Shown: positions 1 to 9,451, counted from the first letter of the stretch. The stretch is 64,000 nucleotides of DNA from G965247775 sp965247775 (GCA_965247775.1 OZ252031.1:310001-374000); one strand, 5' to 3'. The notes: generated by a model not told the origin, from the sequence alone. Numbers and translations are program-made.

Positions 1-59
1 GGGTCGCTCCGGATCCTCGGCCGGCGACGGCCGCAGGAACGCAGCCAAAGGGGGAACCG

Positions 60-1715
60 ATGAACGTCCTGGACGCGATCACCGAAATCCTGAAGCGCGA
101 GGGCGTGAAGCATCTGAGCTGTTACCCGACGACGGCCCTGATCGAGGCCGCGGCGGAGGCGGATATCCGGCCGATCATCTGCCGCCAAGAACGGGTCGGT
201 GTCGGCATCGCTGACGGCTTCGCACGGGTCAGCAACGGCCGCTCCCCGTCGGTGTTCGCCATGCAGTACGGTCCGGGGGCGGAGAACGCCTTCGCCGGCA
301 TCGCCACCGCCTTTTCAGATTCGACCCCGCTGCTGCTGCTGCCGCTGGGGCATGCGCTGAGTCGCGATCGGGTGTTCCCGCTCTTCAATGCCACCCGGGT
401 GTACGAACCCATGACCAAGTCGGTCGAGCAGGTCATCATCCCGGAGCGGATCGTCGACGCCATGCGCCGCGCCTTCGCCCGCATGCAGATCGGGCGCCCA
501 GGGCCGGTGATGGTGGAGGTGCCCGAGGACGTGGCCGGGCAGCAGATCGATCCGGCGCTCGTCGAGCGTTACGCACCGGTCAAGGTCGCGCGCGCGCAGG
601 CGGATCGCGCCGATATCGACGCCGCGGCGAAAGCCCTGCTCGCCGCCGAGCGCCCGATCGTTATCGCCGGCGCCGGCGTGCTCTACGCGGAAGCATCCCC
701 GGAGCTTCAGGAGTTGGCTGAACTGCTGCAGCTGCCGGTGATGACCACCATGGAAGGCAAGAGCGCCATCTCCGAGCGGCATCACCCCCTCGCGCTTGGC
801 AGCGGCTCCGCCGTGATGAGCGGGCCGGTCCATCGGTTCCTCCGTGATGCGGACCTAGTGCTCGCGGTCGGAACGAGCATGACCCGACACAACATGGTGA
901 CGCCGGTGCCGCCAGGCAAGACGATCATTCACGCGACCAATGATCCGATCGATCTGCACAAGTCGTACAGAGCCGACTACCCGGTCCTGGGCGACGCGAA
1001 GCTGGTGCTGCGCCAATTCATCGACTGTTGCAGCGATCTTCTTGGCGGCAGATCCCATCGAGAGGACAAGGACGTGGCCGGCGAAATCGCGGCCGCGCGA
1101 GAGTCCTGGCTCGACGAATGGATGCCGAAGTTGACCTCGGACGAGGTTCCCATCAATCCCTACCGCGTGATCTGGGAGCTGATGCAGCATGTCCCCCCCT
1201 CGGAGGCCATCGTCACCCACGACGCGGGCAATCCGCGCTTTGAGATGATGCCCTTCTATCGTTCCGACGGCCCCCGCAGCTACCTCGGCTGGGGCAAATC
1301 GCACCAGCTCGGCACCGGGCTCGGCCTCACCATCGGCGCCAAGCTGGCCGCGCCGGAGAAGTTCTGCATCAACGTCATGGGCGACGCCGCCTTCGGGATG
1401 ACCGGGCTCGACTTCGAGACCGCCGTCCGAACCGATCTGCCGATCTGCACCATGGTGCTGGACAACTCGACCATGGCGGTGGAGACCGGCCACATGCGGA
1501 TCTCGCACGAGAAATACCGCGCTCGCGACGTCGGCGGGGAATATGCCGAGATCGCCCGTTCGCTGGGCGGCTGGTCGGAACGCGTGGAGGACCCTGCTCA
1601 GATCGGCCCCGCGATCCTGCGGGCGAAGCGGGCGACCGAGGAGGGCAGGGCCGCGCTTCTGGATTTCGTCACCGGCGAGGAGTTGGCGCTCTCCCACCGA
1701 GCCGCCTTCGGGTGA
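60..1715 (+). CDS. Thiamine diphosphate-dependent enzyme (acetolactate synthase / benzoylformate decarboxylase-like)
   Basis: 551 residues with the three-domain layout of the ThDP superfamily. The N-terminal pyrimidine-binding domain carries the motif QERVGVGIADGFAR near residues 43-56, whose glutamate is the one that activates the cofactor. A central domain includes a segment reading VIAGAGVLYAEA. The C-terminal PP domain has GDAAFGMTGLDFETAV near residue 441 followed by DNS, the GDG-N-type Mg/ThDP site. The ATG is preceded by AAGGGGG at good distance, so the start is secure. Large-subunit acetolactate synthases are close relatives, but no regulatory subunit (ilvH) or ilvC lies nearby, so a 2-oxoacid decarboxylase or a degradative role is as likely. 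Substrate is not readable from sequence. It stands alone, with about 236 non-coding bases before the next, convergent gene. Confidence 0.9.
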   Translation: MNVLDAITEILKREGVKHLSCYPTTALIEAAAEADIRPIICRQERVGVGIADGFARVSNGRSPSVFAMQYGPGAENAFAGIATAFSDSTPLLLLPLGHALSRDRVFPLFNATRVYEPMTKSVEQVIIPERIVDAMRRAFARMQIGRPGPVMVEVPEDVAGQQIDPALVERYAPVKVARAQADRADIDAAAKALLAAERPIVIAGAGVLYAEASPELQELAELLQLPVMTTMEGKSAISERHHPLALGSGSAVMSGPVHRFLRDADLVLAVGTSMTRHNMVTPVPPGKTIIHATNDPIDLHKSYRADYPVLGDAKLVLRQFIDCCSDLLGGRSHREDKDVAGEIAAARESWLDEWMPKLTSDEVPINPYRVIWELMQHVPPSEAIVTHDAGNPRFEMMPFYRSDGPRSYLGWGKSHQLGTGLGLTIGAKLAAPEKFCINVMGDAAFGMTGLDFETAVRTDLPICTMVLDNSTMAVETGHMRISHEKYRARDVGGEYAEIARSLGGWSERVEDPAQIGPAILRAKRATEEGRAALLDFVTGEELALSHRAAFG

Positions 1716-1951
1716 TCGAACCCAGTACCTACTCGCGAATGCCGGCGAGCCGCGCGCGACGGCCACTCGGTCGCGGGCAGTCCGGTTCCCACGTGGGGAC
1801 CGAACATCGGCATCTCTGACACCGTTCAGGCCGCAGGATCTCCAGACTCAGGACTCCGAAGATCGAAAAGAGCAGGGCTTGAGGCGCTGGCTGATCCGGC
1901 GTTCCGGCAATGCGGATGCGGTTTCGCGAACACACCAGCAAGACAGGATCG

Positions 1952-3041
1952 CTACTGCAGCATCCCTGCGGCGGCGACGGGCCAGACGGCCTGCACGACC
2001 TCATCACGGATGGCATGGAACTCGCGATGCAGGAACACCGTGGAATCCGGAGTAGTGGGGGATGAGCTGAACCCTGTCGCCCGGGCGCACAGGGGCGCCG
2101 GGCGCCAGACGGTAGTGCGTGTGTTCGGCGCTGAGCCCCACCACCGCCAGGTCCGGGCGGCCGTGCACCAGCGGCAGGCCGGTGTGCCGGCCGGTCGCTT
2201 TCCAGCCTGCGTCGCCAACGGCGCGGCGCTCGCCGGGCGTGCTGATGATCTGTGTGAGAACGAAGAGCGCGTTCGTGTGGCCGCGGACCCCCATGCGAGC
2301 GTAGGTCGCGTCCATCAGTACGCCGCCGCCCGCCTGGAGCTCCGTGAGGTGGCCTTGCTCAAGCGTGATCCAGTAGTTCCCGGTGCCGCCGCCGCTCGTG
2401 CAACCGACCTCGATCCCGCCCGCCTCGACGAGTTGGCGGGCTTCAGCCAGCACCCCCGCGGCGGCACGTGTCTCGCGCTCTTTCTCCTCCAGGTCCATGT
2501 TCATGACATGGCCCTCGTAGCCCATCAGTCCGCGTAGTCCAACGCCTTCGAGATCGCACGCAAGCCCGGCCAGGGCCGGCGCGGCCTCCGGCAGGACGCC
2601 GCAGCGGTTCATGTTGACGTTGATATCGATGAGTACGTCGACCGACGTGCTCTCGGCCGTCATCGCTGCGGCGATCTCGCGCAGGTTGTCCGCGTCGTCC
2701 ACCGCGACGCAGAGGCGCGTGCGCCGCGCCAGCTTCGCCAAGCGCGCGATCTTGATGGAGCCCACGATCTCGTTCGCGATGAGGATGTCGTCGACGCCGC
2801 CGTCGACCATCTGCTCCGCCTCCGAGACCTTGGCGCTCGTGACGCCGATCGCGCCCCCGGCGATCAACTGCTTGGCCAGCTCCGGCGCCTTGCTGGCCTT
2901 GATATGGGGCCGCCAGTCGGCGCTCGCCGCGCGGGCGGCCGCAGCCAGGGTCGCGACGTTATGGTCAAATGCGTCCAGATCGACGAGCAGGGCTGGGGTG
3001 TCGAGTTCGGCGATCGACTTGCCCATGTCAGCGTGGGGCAT
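1952..3041 (-). CDS. D-threonine aldolase / DSD1-like PLP enzyme (alanine racemase N-terminal fold), frameshifted near its 3' end
   Basis: PLP-dependent fold-III protein of the COG3616 type. Residues 13-20 read LDTPALLV and HIKASKAPELAK near residue 46 contains the PLP lysine. TSGGGTGNYW near residue 215 is the phosphate-binding glycine-rich stretch typical of the family. Read straight through, the frame ends at 2004 with a non-homologous tail (GFHGVPASRVPCHP). If one base is removed around 2047-2050, the other frame continues as HYSDSTVFLHREFHAIRD and finishes QAVWPVAAAGMLQ at 1952, which is how family members end. A one-base insertion is therefore visible; it may be sequence error or a true mutation. 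Start ATG has GGAGGAGG just upstream. The gene diverges from the thiolase gene. Substrate (D-threonine, D-serine or 3-hydroxyaspartate type) cannot be told. Confidence 0.8.
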
Positions 3042-3157
3042 GACGGCCTCCTCCGCAGCGGCGTCAGCCTACCGCAGCCACTCGCCTTGACCGTCTTCCG
3101 GTCGCGCTCCGAGAATATGGTGGCGCCGCCCACGGCGCCTGCGGTGCGAGGGCAGCT

Positions 3158-4417
3158 GTGACCAGCAGCGTCGACGTCACGACGACGCGGAACCTCCGCG
3201 ATCGGTATGCGATCGTCGGTGTGGGGGAGACCCTCTATACGCGCGGCTCCGGTCGCACAACGCGCGCGCTTGGCACGGAGGCAATTCGCAATGCGCTCGC
3301 CGACGCCGGGCTGGGCCCGGGCGATGTGGACGGGATGCTGTCCTACTCCGGTGGCGACTCCACGCCGGGGCCCATCCTGGCGGGAGATCTCGGCATCCAC
3401 CTGAACTTCTACATGGACTGCCTGGGCGGCGGCTCAAGTACCGAAGCGCTGGTTGGGCTGGCAATGGGCGCCATCGAGGCGGGGATGGCTCACACCGTCG
3501 TCATCTTCCGCGCGATGAACGGCTATTCGCAGGTGCGGATCGGTGGCACGGGGCGGCGGGCGCAAGCCGCACTGACTGGGGACCGGCTGCATACCGCCGT
3601 CTACGGCTGGTTCAGCGCCGGGCAGACGTTCTCCCACGTGTTCATGCGGCACATGCACGAGTACGGCACAACCCCCGAGCAGGTCGCCCACGTCAAGGTG
3701 GCGCACAGCCGCCACGCTTCACAGAACCCGAAGGCTCTGTACAAGCAGCGGGTGACCGTGAGCGACGTGCTCAACAGTCGCTGGATCGTGAAGCCGCTGC
3801 ATCTGTTGGACTGCTGCGTCGAAACGGACAACGGCACGGCGATCGTCGTGACGAGCGTGGAGCGCGCCTATGATCTGCGACAAGCGCCGGCGCGCATACT
3901 GGGCGTCGCCGGGCGGTGCTGTAAGCCGGGGAACGACGTCTTCCTCGGCTATCAGCGCGGATCGATCATCAACATCGGGGCGGACTACGCGGCTCCGCGT
4001 CTGTGGCAGAGCGCCGGCGTGGGCCCGGACGCGATCGATGTCACGGCCTCGTACGACGCCTTCACGTTTACGGCCATGATGCAGCTGGAAGCCTACGGCT
4101 TCTGTGCCAAAGGAGAGGGCGGCGGATACGTCAGCAGCGGCATCATTGAGCTGGGTGGCACGCGTCCCAACAACACGAGCGGCGGTCATTTGTGCGAGGG
4201 CTACACGCACGGGATGAACATGGTGATCGAGAACGTTCGGCAGCTGCGCCATGACGTGGATGACTACTGCGCGGTGGCTGCCGACGGGAGGCGAACCCAC
4301 AGCTACGACTACGCGACGCCGGCCGCCTGCCGTCAGGTGCGAGATGTGGAACTCACGGCCAATCTCGGCTGGGCGAATCCCTCCACGGCTTCCGCGCTCG
4401 TGATGCGGCGTGGCTAG
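3158..4417 (+). CDS. Thiolase-family acyltransferase (SCP-x / lipid-transfer thiolase type)
   Basis: 419 residues starting at GTG. The N-terminus reads YAIVGVGETLYTRGSGRT, the usual opening of non-condensing or lipid-transfer-like thiolases. TEAIRNALADAGLGPGDVDG follows and a catalytic-region cysteine sits near MDCLGGGSSTEAL. Later segments include NTSGGHLCEGYTHGMN, the C-terminal G-H and cysteine region of thiolases. The next gene, 8 bases downstream on the same strand, is the zinc-ribbon/OB-fold (DUF35) protein that normally forms a complex with these thiolases. In known cases the pair handles CoA thioesters in side-chain or fatty-acid degradation, or retro-aldol steps. Exact substrate unknown. 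Confidence 0.9.
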   Translation: MTSSVDVTTTRNLRDRYAIVGVGETLYTRGSGRTTRALGTEAIRNALADAGLGPGDVDGMLSYSGGDSTPGPILAGDLGIHLNFYMDCLGGGSSTEALVGLAMGAIEAGMAHTVVIFRAMNGYSQVRIGGTGRRAQAALTGDRLHTAVYGWFSAGQTFSHVFMRHMHEYGTTPEQVAHVKVAHSRHASQNPKALYKQRVTVSDVLNSRWIVKPLHLLDCCVETDNGTAIVVTSVERAYDLRQAPARILGVAGRCCKPGNDVFLGYQRGSIINIGADYAAPRLWQSAGVGPDAIDVTASYDAFTFTAMMQLEAYGFCAKGEGGGYVSSGIIELGGTRPNNTSGGHLCEGYTHGMNMVIENVRQLRHDVDDYCAVAADGRRTHSYDYATPAACRQVRDVELTANLGWANPSTASALVMRRG

Positions 4418-4425
4418 GGGAATGC

Positions 4426-4947
4426 ATGCCCATTAGCGGCGAGTATCTGGGCTGGAACCTCCAGATCGAGGATTTCGATCGGGAGAACCTGGACTACTTC
4501 CGGTACTGCGCCCGCCATGAGTTCCACTTGCAGCGCTGTCGCGACTGCGACCTTTTCGTCTATCCCCCGCGGACGGCCTGCATGTGGTGCGCCGGTTCCG
4601 TACTCGAGTGGGCGCCGATCGCCGGGGCCGGCGCCGTGTACTCGTACTCCGAGGTCCACCACGCGATCCAGCCCAGCCTGCGCTCATCCACGCCGTACCT
4701 GATCTTGATGGTGGAACTCGACACGCAGCGCGGCCGGCCGGGACCGGAGGACGGACTGCGCGTCGTCACGAACCTGGTTACGCCGGAGGCCGCACTCGCC
4801 CCGCCGTCGCTCGTCACGCGCGTCGGGATTGGCAGCCGCATGCGAATGGTGTTCCGCGACATCGGCGCGGATTTCTCACTCCCGATGTGGACGCTCGACG
4901 AGCGCGCCGAGCAGCCGGCGTCACCTTGGCGCTACCCGGGAGACTGA
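4426..4947 (+). CDS. Zn-ribbon OB-fold protein (DUF35), thiolase partner
   Basis: 173 residues. A rubredoxin-like zinc ribbon is clear near residues 37-54: LQRCRDCDLFVYPPRTACMW followed by C, giving two C-x2-C knuckles. An OB-fold with the usual beta-rich section (GAGAVYSYSEVHHAIQP) follows, probably binding the CoA ester. It lies 8 bases after the thiolase stop codon, so the two are surely one transcript and probably one enzyme complex. No sign of damage. The stretch after it (4948-5217) holds no gene I can support; one reverse-strand reading there (from 5211) looks weakly protein-like. Confidence 0.9.
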   Translation: MPISGEYLGWNLQIEDFDRENLDYFRYCARHEFHLQRCRDCDLFVYPPRTACMWCAGSVLEWAPIAGAGAVYSYSEVHHAIQPSLRSSTPYLILMVELDTQRGRPGPEDGLRVVTNLVTPEAALAPPSLVTRVGIGSRMRMVFRDIGADFSLPMWTLDERAEQPASPWRYPGD

Positions 4948-5217
4948 ATCCCCTTCCCGCACCCCTCGCGCCGCTCTCCTGGCCCGCAAGCGAGCGAACC
5001 CGTGAGCTACGGACACTCGATCGTCCCTCGGGCCGCGCCCTCTCTTCCCGACCAGGCCGGCGCAGCCGTCCCCCACGCCCCACCCCATTCGCGCACGCGC
5101 GGCATCGGCCCCGGTCTCTTCGACGCGGACGGTGAAATCGCCGCGGTCCGCGACATGGGCAACGAGGCTGATGCGCGGCAGAGTCCGCCACCGCACGAGG
5201 ATCGCCCTCATCCCGGA

Positions 5218-6220
5218 TCACGCTCCGAGTCCGAGCTGCGCATGCTCGGACTCCGGCAAGCCCCGGGAGCGCCGTCCCAGCTCCTCCGTCATTGCGCGCA
5301 GCGTCGTGAAGTTCTGCTGCGCAGACTCGATGCTTTCCTGCTTGACCCGCCCCGCGATGTCCATCGCTTCGATGAGATCGCCATGCGCGTGAGCATGACC
5401 AGCCCACGCTGCAACTTCGTTTCGATCAGGTCGATCTGCTTCGAGACGGACTCCTGGCGCATCTCGTACTGCTCAAGCATTCGCACGCTGGGAGCGGACC
5501 GGTCCAGGGAAACGAGGCCGCGCAGGCGTCGCAGCAGCCCGAGTCGGGCCAGATGCTCCGGATCGATCTGCCGCAACGCCGTCCGCATCTCTTCGAAGCT
5601 GCGCCACAGGTCTGCGTTGGGTCCGTGGCGGCTGAAGATATCGTCGGGGCGAGCGCGCAGCAGCTCCAGATCTGCGCCCGTGCAATCTCGGCGCCGGAGT
5701 GCCGCGGCTCGGAACGATCTACGGCGTCCGCGAAGGTGATCAGGTCTGTCGGACGTCCGCCGAGCGCACGCTCCACCCGCGCCTGCGCGGCCGTCGTGGT
5801 CGCGTGCGCCTCCGAGATCGCCCGCCGCGCCCGCATCGCATCGCTCTCCGATTCCAGGCGCTGCTCCGCCAGGCTCAATTCCTCGCCGCGCTCCCGCAGG
5901 AGGGCGAGCGTGGACTCCAGGGTTTCCAGCTCTCGCGCCGCCCGGCGCTGAAGCGGCCGGCTGTGCCGATCGGGATCGCCTAATGCGTTCTTCTGCACCT
6001 GCGCCTCCAGGAGCGCCAGCTTGCGCCGGCCGTCGGCGATCTGGGCCTCAAGGCGGCTGCCGGCGTCGGCGATCTCGGCACGGGCGGCCCGGACCTCCTC
6101 GACGAGCATCCCTTCCCGTCGCGCGGAGCCGGCGAATACCCTCCGCGGGTCCGCCGCCGGCAAGAGCAGCTTGCCGCACCATCCCCGACGGTCCGGGCGG
6201 AGTCGACGCAGCACACGCAT
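5218..6220 (-). pseudogene. Decayed coiled-coil gene(s): PspA-like first half, TelA-like second half
   Basis: Three reading frames must be joined to follow this reverse-strand coding. From 6220 a heptad-rich stretch (SRREGMLVEEV-like start, then ELETLESTLALLRERGEELS) resembles PspA/IM30 coiled coils. Near 5680 the frame shifts and continues as EEMRTALRQIDPEHLARLGL and QYEMRQESVSKQIDLIETKL, similar to the N-terminal half of TelA toxic-anion-resistance proteins. Near 5385 it shifts again to HGDLIEAMDIAGRVKQES and ends at 5218, which resembles the TelA C-terminus, so the middle of TelA would be missing. The family match is by eye and moderate; decay is well supported because coding-like text runs through all three frames in order. 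It could have been two adjacent genes. Bases 6221-6444 hold nothing assignable. Confidence 0.55.
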
Positions 6221-6444
6221 CCCACAGCCTCACCTTCCGGACCTCCTGGACCGCACTCCGCCCACTCAGGCGTCGGTCGGCGGCGGGGGCATCGTGGAAC
6301 TGGCGCCTCGCAGCTCGTGCCGGCGGCGCCGCTGGATGCGCCAGAGTAGGTGCCGAGACCGCCGACGGCGCCGATCGTGATGAGGTGCGCGGCGAGCAGC
6401 TCCAGCGCTCCGGACGAGGGCAGAACCGTCACCCTCTGCGGGGA

Positions 6445-7638
6445 CTACAGCGAGCCGTCGAAGCGGGGCAGGACCTTGGTGGCGAACAGCTCCAGGGAGC
6501 GCATCAGCTTGTCGTGCGGCACGAGCCCGTTGTACTGCCAGGCGAAGAGCCAGCGCACGGGCGTCCCGGCCAGCATGGTCTCCATGTGCCGCGTGACGGT
6601 GTCGACACTGCCGACGAGCAGCAGCCCCTGATCGGCCATCTCGGGCACGGTCATGCGCCGGCCGGTGTCCGGGTGGTCGAGCAGGTCGGCGAAGCCGAAG
6701 GGCTCGAACCAAGCGGCGCCCACGAAGGCGCCGGAGTCGCGCCAGAGCGCGCGCGCCTCCGCGTCCGTGTCGGCGACGAGCACGTCGCGGAGGACACCGA
6801 GGCCCTGGCCGGGTTCGAGTGCGCGGCCGGCGGCGGCGGCTTCTTCCCGGTAGACGTCATAGAGGCGGTTCTGCACCTCTGGCCGGACGGGGGCGAGGAT
6901 GGCGGTGACATCCTCGCGGGCGCACCAGCGGATGGTGCGCTCGCTGGCGGCGAAGGGCTGGAAGATGGGCGGATGGGGCGCTTGCAACGGCTTGGGCACA
7001 ACCCCGACCTGGCGCACGGTGTTCTCCGCGTCAACGCCGGCGCCCCAGTCCCGGGTGGCGTTGAGGTCCCAGGGGGTGCCGGCCGGGGGGATCTGCCAGT
7101 AGCGTCCGTCGTAGTCGAGCATGTCCTGGGTCCAGGCCTGTTTGATGATGCGGAAGTGTTCTTCGTAGGCGGCGCGGTTGGCGTCATCGATGGCGTCGTG
7201 CTGGCCGGGGGTGACGCCGTGCATGCCGTGCATCTGCTGGGCGAGGGTGTCGACCCAGCGGCGCTGGTAGCCGCGGGCGAAGCCGGCCACGGCGCGGCCG
7301 CCGCTCATGTGATCGAGCATAGCGATGTCTTCGGCGACGCGGATGGGGTTGTGGGCGGGCAGCACGAGGCCGAGCTGGCCAACGCGGATGCGCTCGGTCT
7401 GCATGGCGATGAAGAGGTCGAGCAGCACGGGGTTGGTGGAGAGTTCGACGCCTTCGATGTGGAAGTGGTGCTCGGTGAAGGAGATGGAGTTGTAGCCGAG
7501 CTGGTCGGCGAGGCGCGCCTGCTCGGCCAGCTCCCGCAGCATCTGCTGGTATAGGTCGACGCGCAGGCCGGCCATACCCTCCTCGATTTGGGGCCGGGAG
7601 CCGATCGAAGGGAGGTAGAAGAGGCTGGTCTGGATCAC
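6445..7638 (-). CDS. Luciferase-like (LLM class) flavin-dependent monooxygenase
   Basis: 397 residues, TIM-barrel bacterial-luciferase family. Visible family features are ADQLGYNSISFTEHHFHIEG near residues 40-59, where EHH is the usual flavin/substrate histidine region, LPAHNPIRVAEDIAMLD near 110, and GGRAVAGFARGYQRRWVDT near 130, typical of FMN- or F420-binding members. The start lies only 3 bases after the stop of the upstream PPOX-fold gene, so both are co-transcribed; that partner could share or supply the flavin/deazaflavin. Probably oxidises an organic substrate, but identity is unknown. Confidence 0.88.
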   Translation of the reverse strand: MIQTSLFYLPSIGSRPQIEEGMAGLRVDLYQQMLRELAEQARLADQLGYNSISFTEHHFHIEGVELSTNPVLLDLFIAMQTERIRVGQLGLVLPAHNPIRVAEDIAMLDHMSGGRAVAGFARGYQRRWVDTLAQQMHGMHGVTPGQHDAIDDANRAAYEEHFRIIKQAWTQDMLDYDGRYWQIPPAGTPWDLNATRDWGAGVDAENTVRQVGVVPKPLQAPHPPIFQPFAASERTIRWCAREDVTAILAPVRPEVQNRLYDVYREEAAAAGRALEPGQGLGVLRDVLVADTDAEARALWRDSGAFVGAAWFEPFGFADLLDHPDTGRRMTVPEMADQGLLLVGSVDTVTRHMETMLAGTPVRWLFAWQYNGLVPHDKLMRSLELFATKVLPRFDGSL

Positions 7639-7641
7639 GGC

Positions 7642-8052
7642 TCAGCGCTGAAGGATGCCGGAGACGCGCCGCGGCTTGACGCGGATGAGCAGGCGGCCGT
7701 CCTGCTTCAGGCCTTCCTCGAAGTCCGCGGGCGGCTGCCAGTCCTCGCCGCGCATGAAGCGGTTGATATTGACGTGGAAGGGGATGATGTCATTGCGCTG
7801 GATGGAGGCGGCTCCCTCGACAGTGACGTAGCGATGCGGTGCGCCCTCGTCCATGACGGTGACGGCGATGCGGGGGTCGTTTTCCACGGTGCGCGCCTTG
7901 AGACGGCTGGCGGTGGTTGAGAAGACGAGATCATTATCCTCGGCGAAGACGAAGATGGCGCTGTTGGTGGGACTGCCATCCTTGCGGAGCGTGGTGACGA
8001 TGGCGAATTTGTGGTCGCGGACGAAGGCGTCTTGCTCAGCCGTACCGATCAC
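7642..8052 (-). CDS. PPOX-class (pyridoxamine 5'-phosphate oxidase fold) FMN/F420-dependent protein
   Basis: 136 residues beginning at a GTG with GGGAGGGG a few bases upstream. It reads FVRDHKFAIVTTLRKDGSPT, then SNIFVFAED-like strands, KARTVENDPRIAVTVMDEGA and a C-terminal VKPRRVSGILQR. This is the split-barrel pattern of small PPOX-class F420- or FMN-dependent reductases. First gene of a two-gene transcript with the LLM oxidoreductase. Whether it uses F420 or FMN cannot be decided from sequence alone. Confidence 0.85.
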   Translation of the reverse strand: MIGTAEQDAFVRDHKFAIVTTLRKDGSPTNSAIFVFAEDNDLVFSTTASRLKARTVENDPRIAVTVMDEGAPHRYVTVEGAASIQRNDIIPFHVNINRFMRGEDWQPPADFEEGLKQDGRLLIRVKPRRVSGILQR

Positions 8053-8191
8053 GGGGTCCCCTCCCTGACGTCCTGCGGCGCCGCCATCGCGGGGCGGAAC
8101 CGGCGCACAGCGTAGACGATGCCCCGGGATGGGAGGGGTCCATGGGGGGGCTCCTGATTACACTTCAGGCAGGCGTTGGAGTGGAGGCATC

Positions 8192-8551
8192 ATGTTCGTT
8201 GCCATGAATCGGTTCCGGGTGGTGCCGGAGCGGGAACGCGACTTTGAGCGTGTCTGGCGGGAGCGCGAGACGTACCTGCAAGAGGTACCGGGGTTCGTGC
8301 AATTCGCGCTGCTGCGCAGCGATCAGGAAGGTGAGTACATCAGCCACAGCGTCTGGCAGGACCGGGCCGCGTTCGAGGCGTGGACACAGTCGGCGGCGTT
8401 CAGCAAGGGGCATGCGCAGGGTTCGCTGGCGGGGATCCTGGCGGGGCCGCCGCAGTTGGGCCTGTATCAAGCGGTGCTCCGGGAGGCGCCCGGGCAACGC
8501 GATGTTGGCACGAGCCATCCCCTGCCGGGGCGGCAGGGTCCGCGGCACTGA
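8192..8551 (+). CDS. Antibiotic biosynthesis monooxygenase-domain protein (IsdG/HmoA-like)
   Basis: 119 residues from an ATG with GGAGG (8183-8187) four bases upstream; a longer in-frame reading from 8129 lacks such a site. MNRFRVVPERERDFERVW, VPGFVQFALLRSDQEGEYIS and AFEAWTQSAAFSKGHAQG are the usual dimeric ferredoxin-like ABM features, and close relatives include haem-degrading monooxygenases. A TACACT -10-like hexamer lies at 8159-8164. It diverges from the PPOX/LLM transcript. Function beyond small dimeric monooxygenase is unknown. Confidence 0.82.
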   Translation: MFVAMNRFRVVPERERDFERVWRERETYLQEVPGFVQFALLRSDQEGEYISHSVWQDRAAFEAWTQSAAFSKGHAQGSLAGILAGPPQLGLYQAVLREAPGQRDVGTSHPLPGRQGPRH

Positions 8552-8585
8552 GCCGGGGCTTGCTGTCGTCCTGCGGCCTTGCGGG

Positions 8586-8607
8586 ACCGTAAGGTACGGC
8601 TTACGGT
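8586..8607. promoter_or_regulatory. Probable ArsR-family operator: perfect 8-bp inverted repeat
   Basis: ACCGTAAG - GTACGG - CTTACGGT, a perfect dyad with 8-base arms and 6-base spacer. It ends 7 bases before the start codon of the ArsR-family gene, and its right arm contains TACGGT, placed like a -10 element for a leaderless mRNA. Size and position fit autorepression by the downstream regulator (inference). Confidence 0.7.
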
Positions 8608-8614
8608 AGGTGGC

Positions 8615-8983
8615 ATGGAAACTGCGCTGCGTGCCATTGCGGAGCCTCGCCGACGGCGGATCCTGCAACTGGTGGCGGAGGGGGAACTCTCGGCGGGGGA
8701 GATCGCGGCGCACTTCGCGGTCAGCCGGCCGGCGATCTCGCAGCACCTACGGGTGCTGCGTGAGGCGCGGCTGCTGGAGGAGCGCCGGGACGGGACGCGT
8801 CGCTACTACCGGGCGCGGCGCGCGGGGCTGGATGAGTTGCGTGAATACTTGGAGCATTTCTGGGACGCCCGGCTGGACCGCCTGAAGTGGGCAGCCGAGT
8901 TGGAGGAGAGGATGGGCGATCGTGGTGCAGGCCGACGAGGGAGGGGTAGGGGCGGCGGAGGTGACGCGCGAGGTGCAGATTGA
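8615..8983 (+). CDS. ArsR-family winged-helix regulator
   Basis: 122 residues if started at ATG 8615, the start expected from homologues (METALRAIAEPRRRRILQLV). ELSAGEIAAHFAVSRPAISQ is the recognition helix-turn-helix and RDGTRRYYRAR the wing. No metal-binding ELCVCDL-type motif is present, so it is the SdpR/ArsR subtype that usually sits with AHSA1/SRPBCC proteins rather than a metal sensor. The AHSA1 gene overlaps its 3' end by about 60 bases. A perfect palindrome over its promoter (8586-8607) is the likely self-operator. The C-terminal glycine/arginine-rich tail is shaped by the overlap. Confidence 0.88.
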   Translation: METALRAIAEPRRRRILQLVAEGELSAGEIAAHFAVSRPAISQHLRVLREARLLEERRDGTRRYYRARRAGLDELREYLEHFWDARLDRLKWAAELEERMGDRGAGRRGRGRGGGGDARGAD

Positions 8984-9398
8984 CGCCCGCCCAGAGACGG
9001 TGTTCGCGCTGCTGACGGATCCCGCGCAGTATGTGCGCTGGATGGGGCTGACTGCCGAGATCGAGCCGTACCCCGGCGGGCGCTACCGGGTGGACGTGAC
9101 CGGGAACGACATCGCGCGGGGGGAGTTCGTAGAGGTGACGGCGCCTTCGCGGTTGGTGCTGACCTGGGGCTGGGAGGGGGAGGGGCATCCGGTGCCGCCG
9201 GGGTCGAGCAGGGTGGAGATCACGCTGACGCCGGCGCAGGGGGGGACGCTGCTGCGGCTGGTGCATCGGGGCCTGCCGGATGCGGCGGCGGCGGGGAGCC
9301 ACGGCGAGGGCTGGACGCACTTCCTGGAGCGCCTGGCCGTGCTGGCGGGAGGCGGGGATCCGGGCCCGGATCCGTGGCTGGCGGCGGCCCCGGACTAA
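8922..9398 (+). CDS. SRPBCC / AHSA1-domain protein
   Basis: 158 residues starting at GTG with GGAGGAGAGG about 10 bases upstream inside the previous gene. TREVQIDARPETVFALLTDP and YVRWMGLTAEIEPYPGGRYR are hallmark AHSA1 (START-like hydrophobic pocket) features, with GWTHFLERLAVLAGG near the C-terminus. Gene order ArsR-AHSA1 with overlapping ends is widespread and implies translational coupling. The ligand is unknown. Confidence 0.88.
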   Translation: MVQADEGGVGAAEVTREVQIDARPETVFALLTDPAQYVRWMGLTAEIEPYPGGRYRVDVTGNDIARGEFVEVTAPSRLVLTWGWEGEGHPVPPGSSRVEITLTPAQGGTLLRLVHRGLPDAAAAGSHGEGWTHFLERLAVLAGGGDPGPDPWLAAAPD

Positions 9399-9451
9399 GG
9401 CGCGCGCGGGCGGATGGGCTACCCTCGCGGCGCAGTCGCGAAGGGGGCGTC

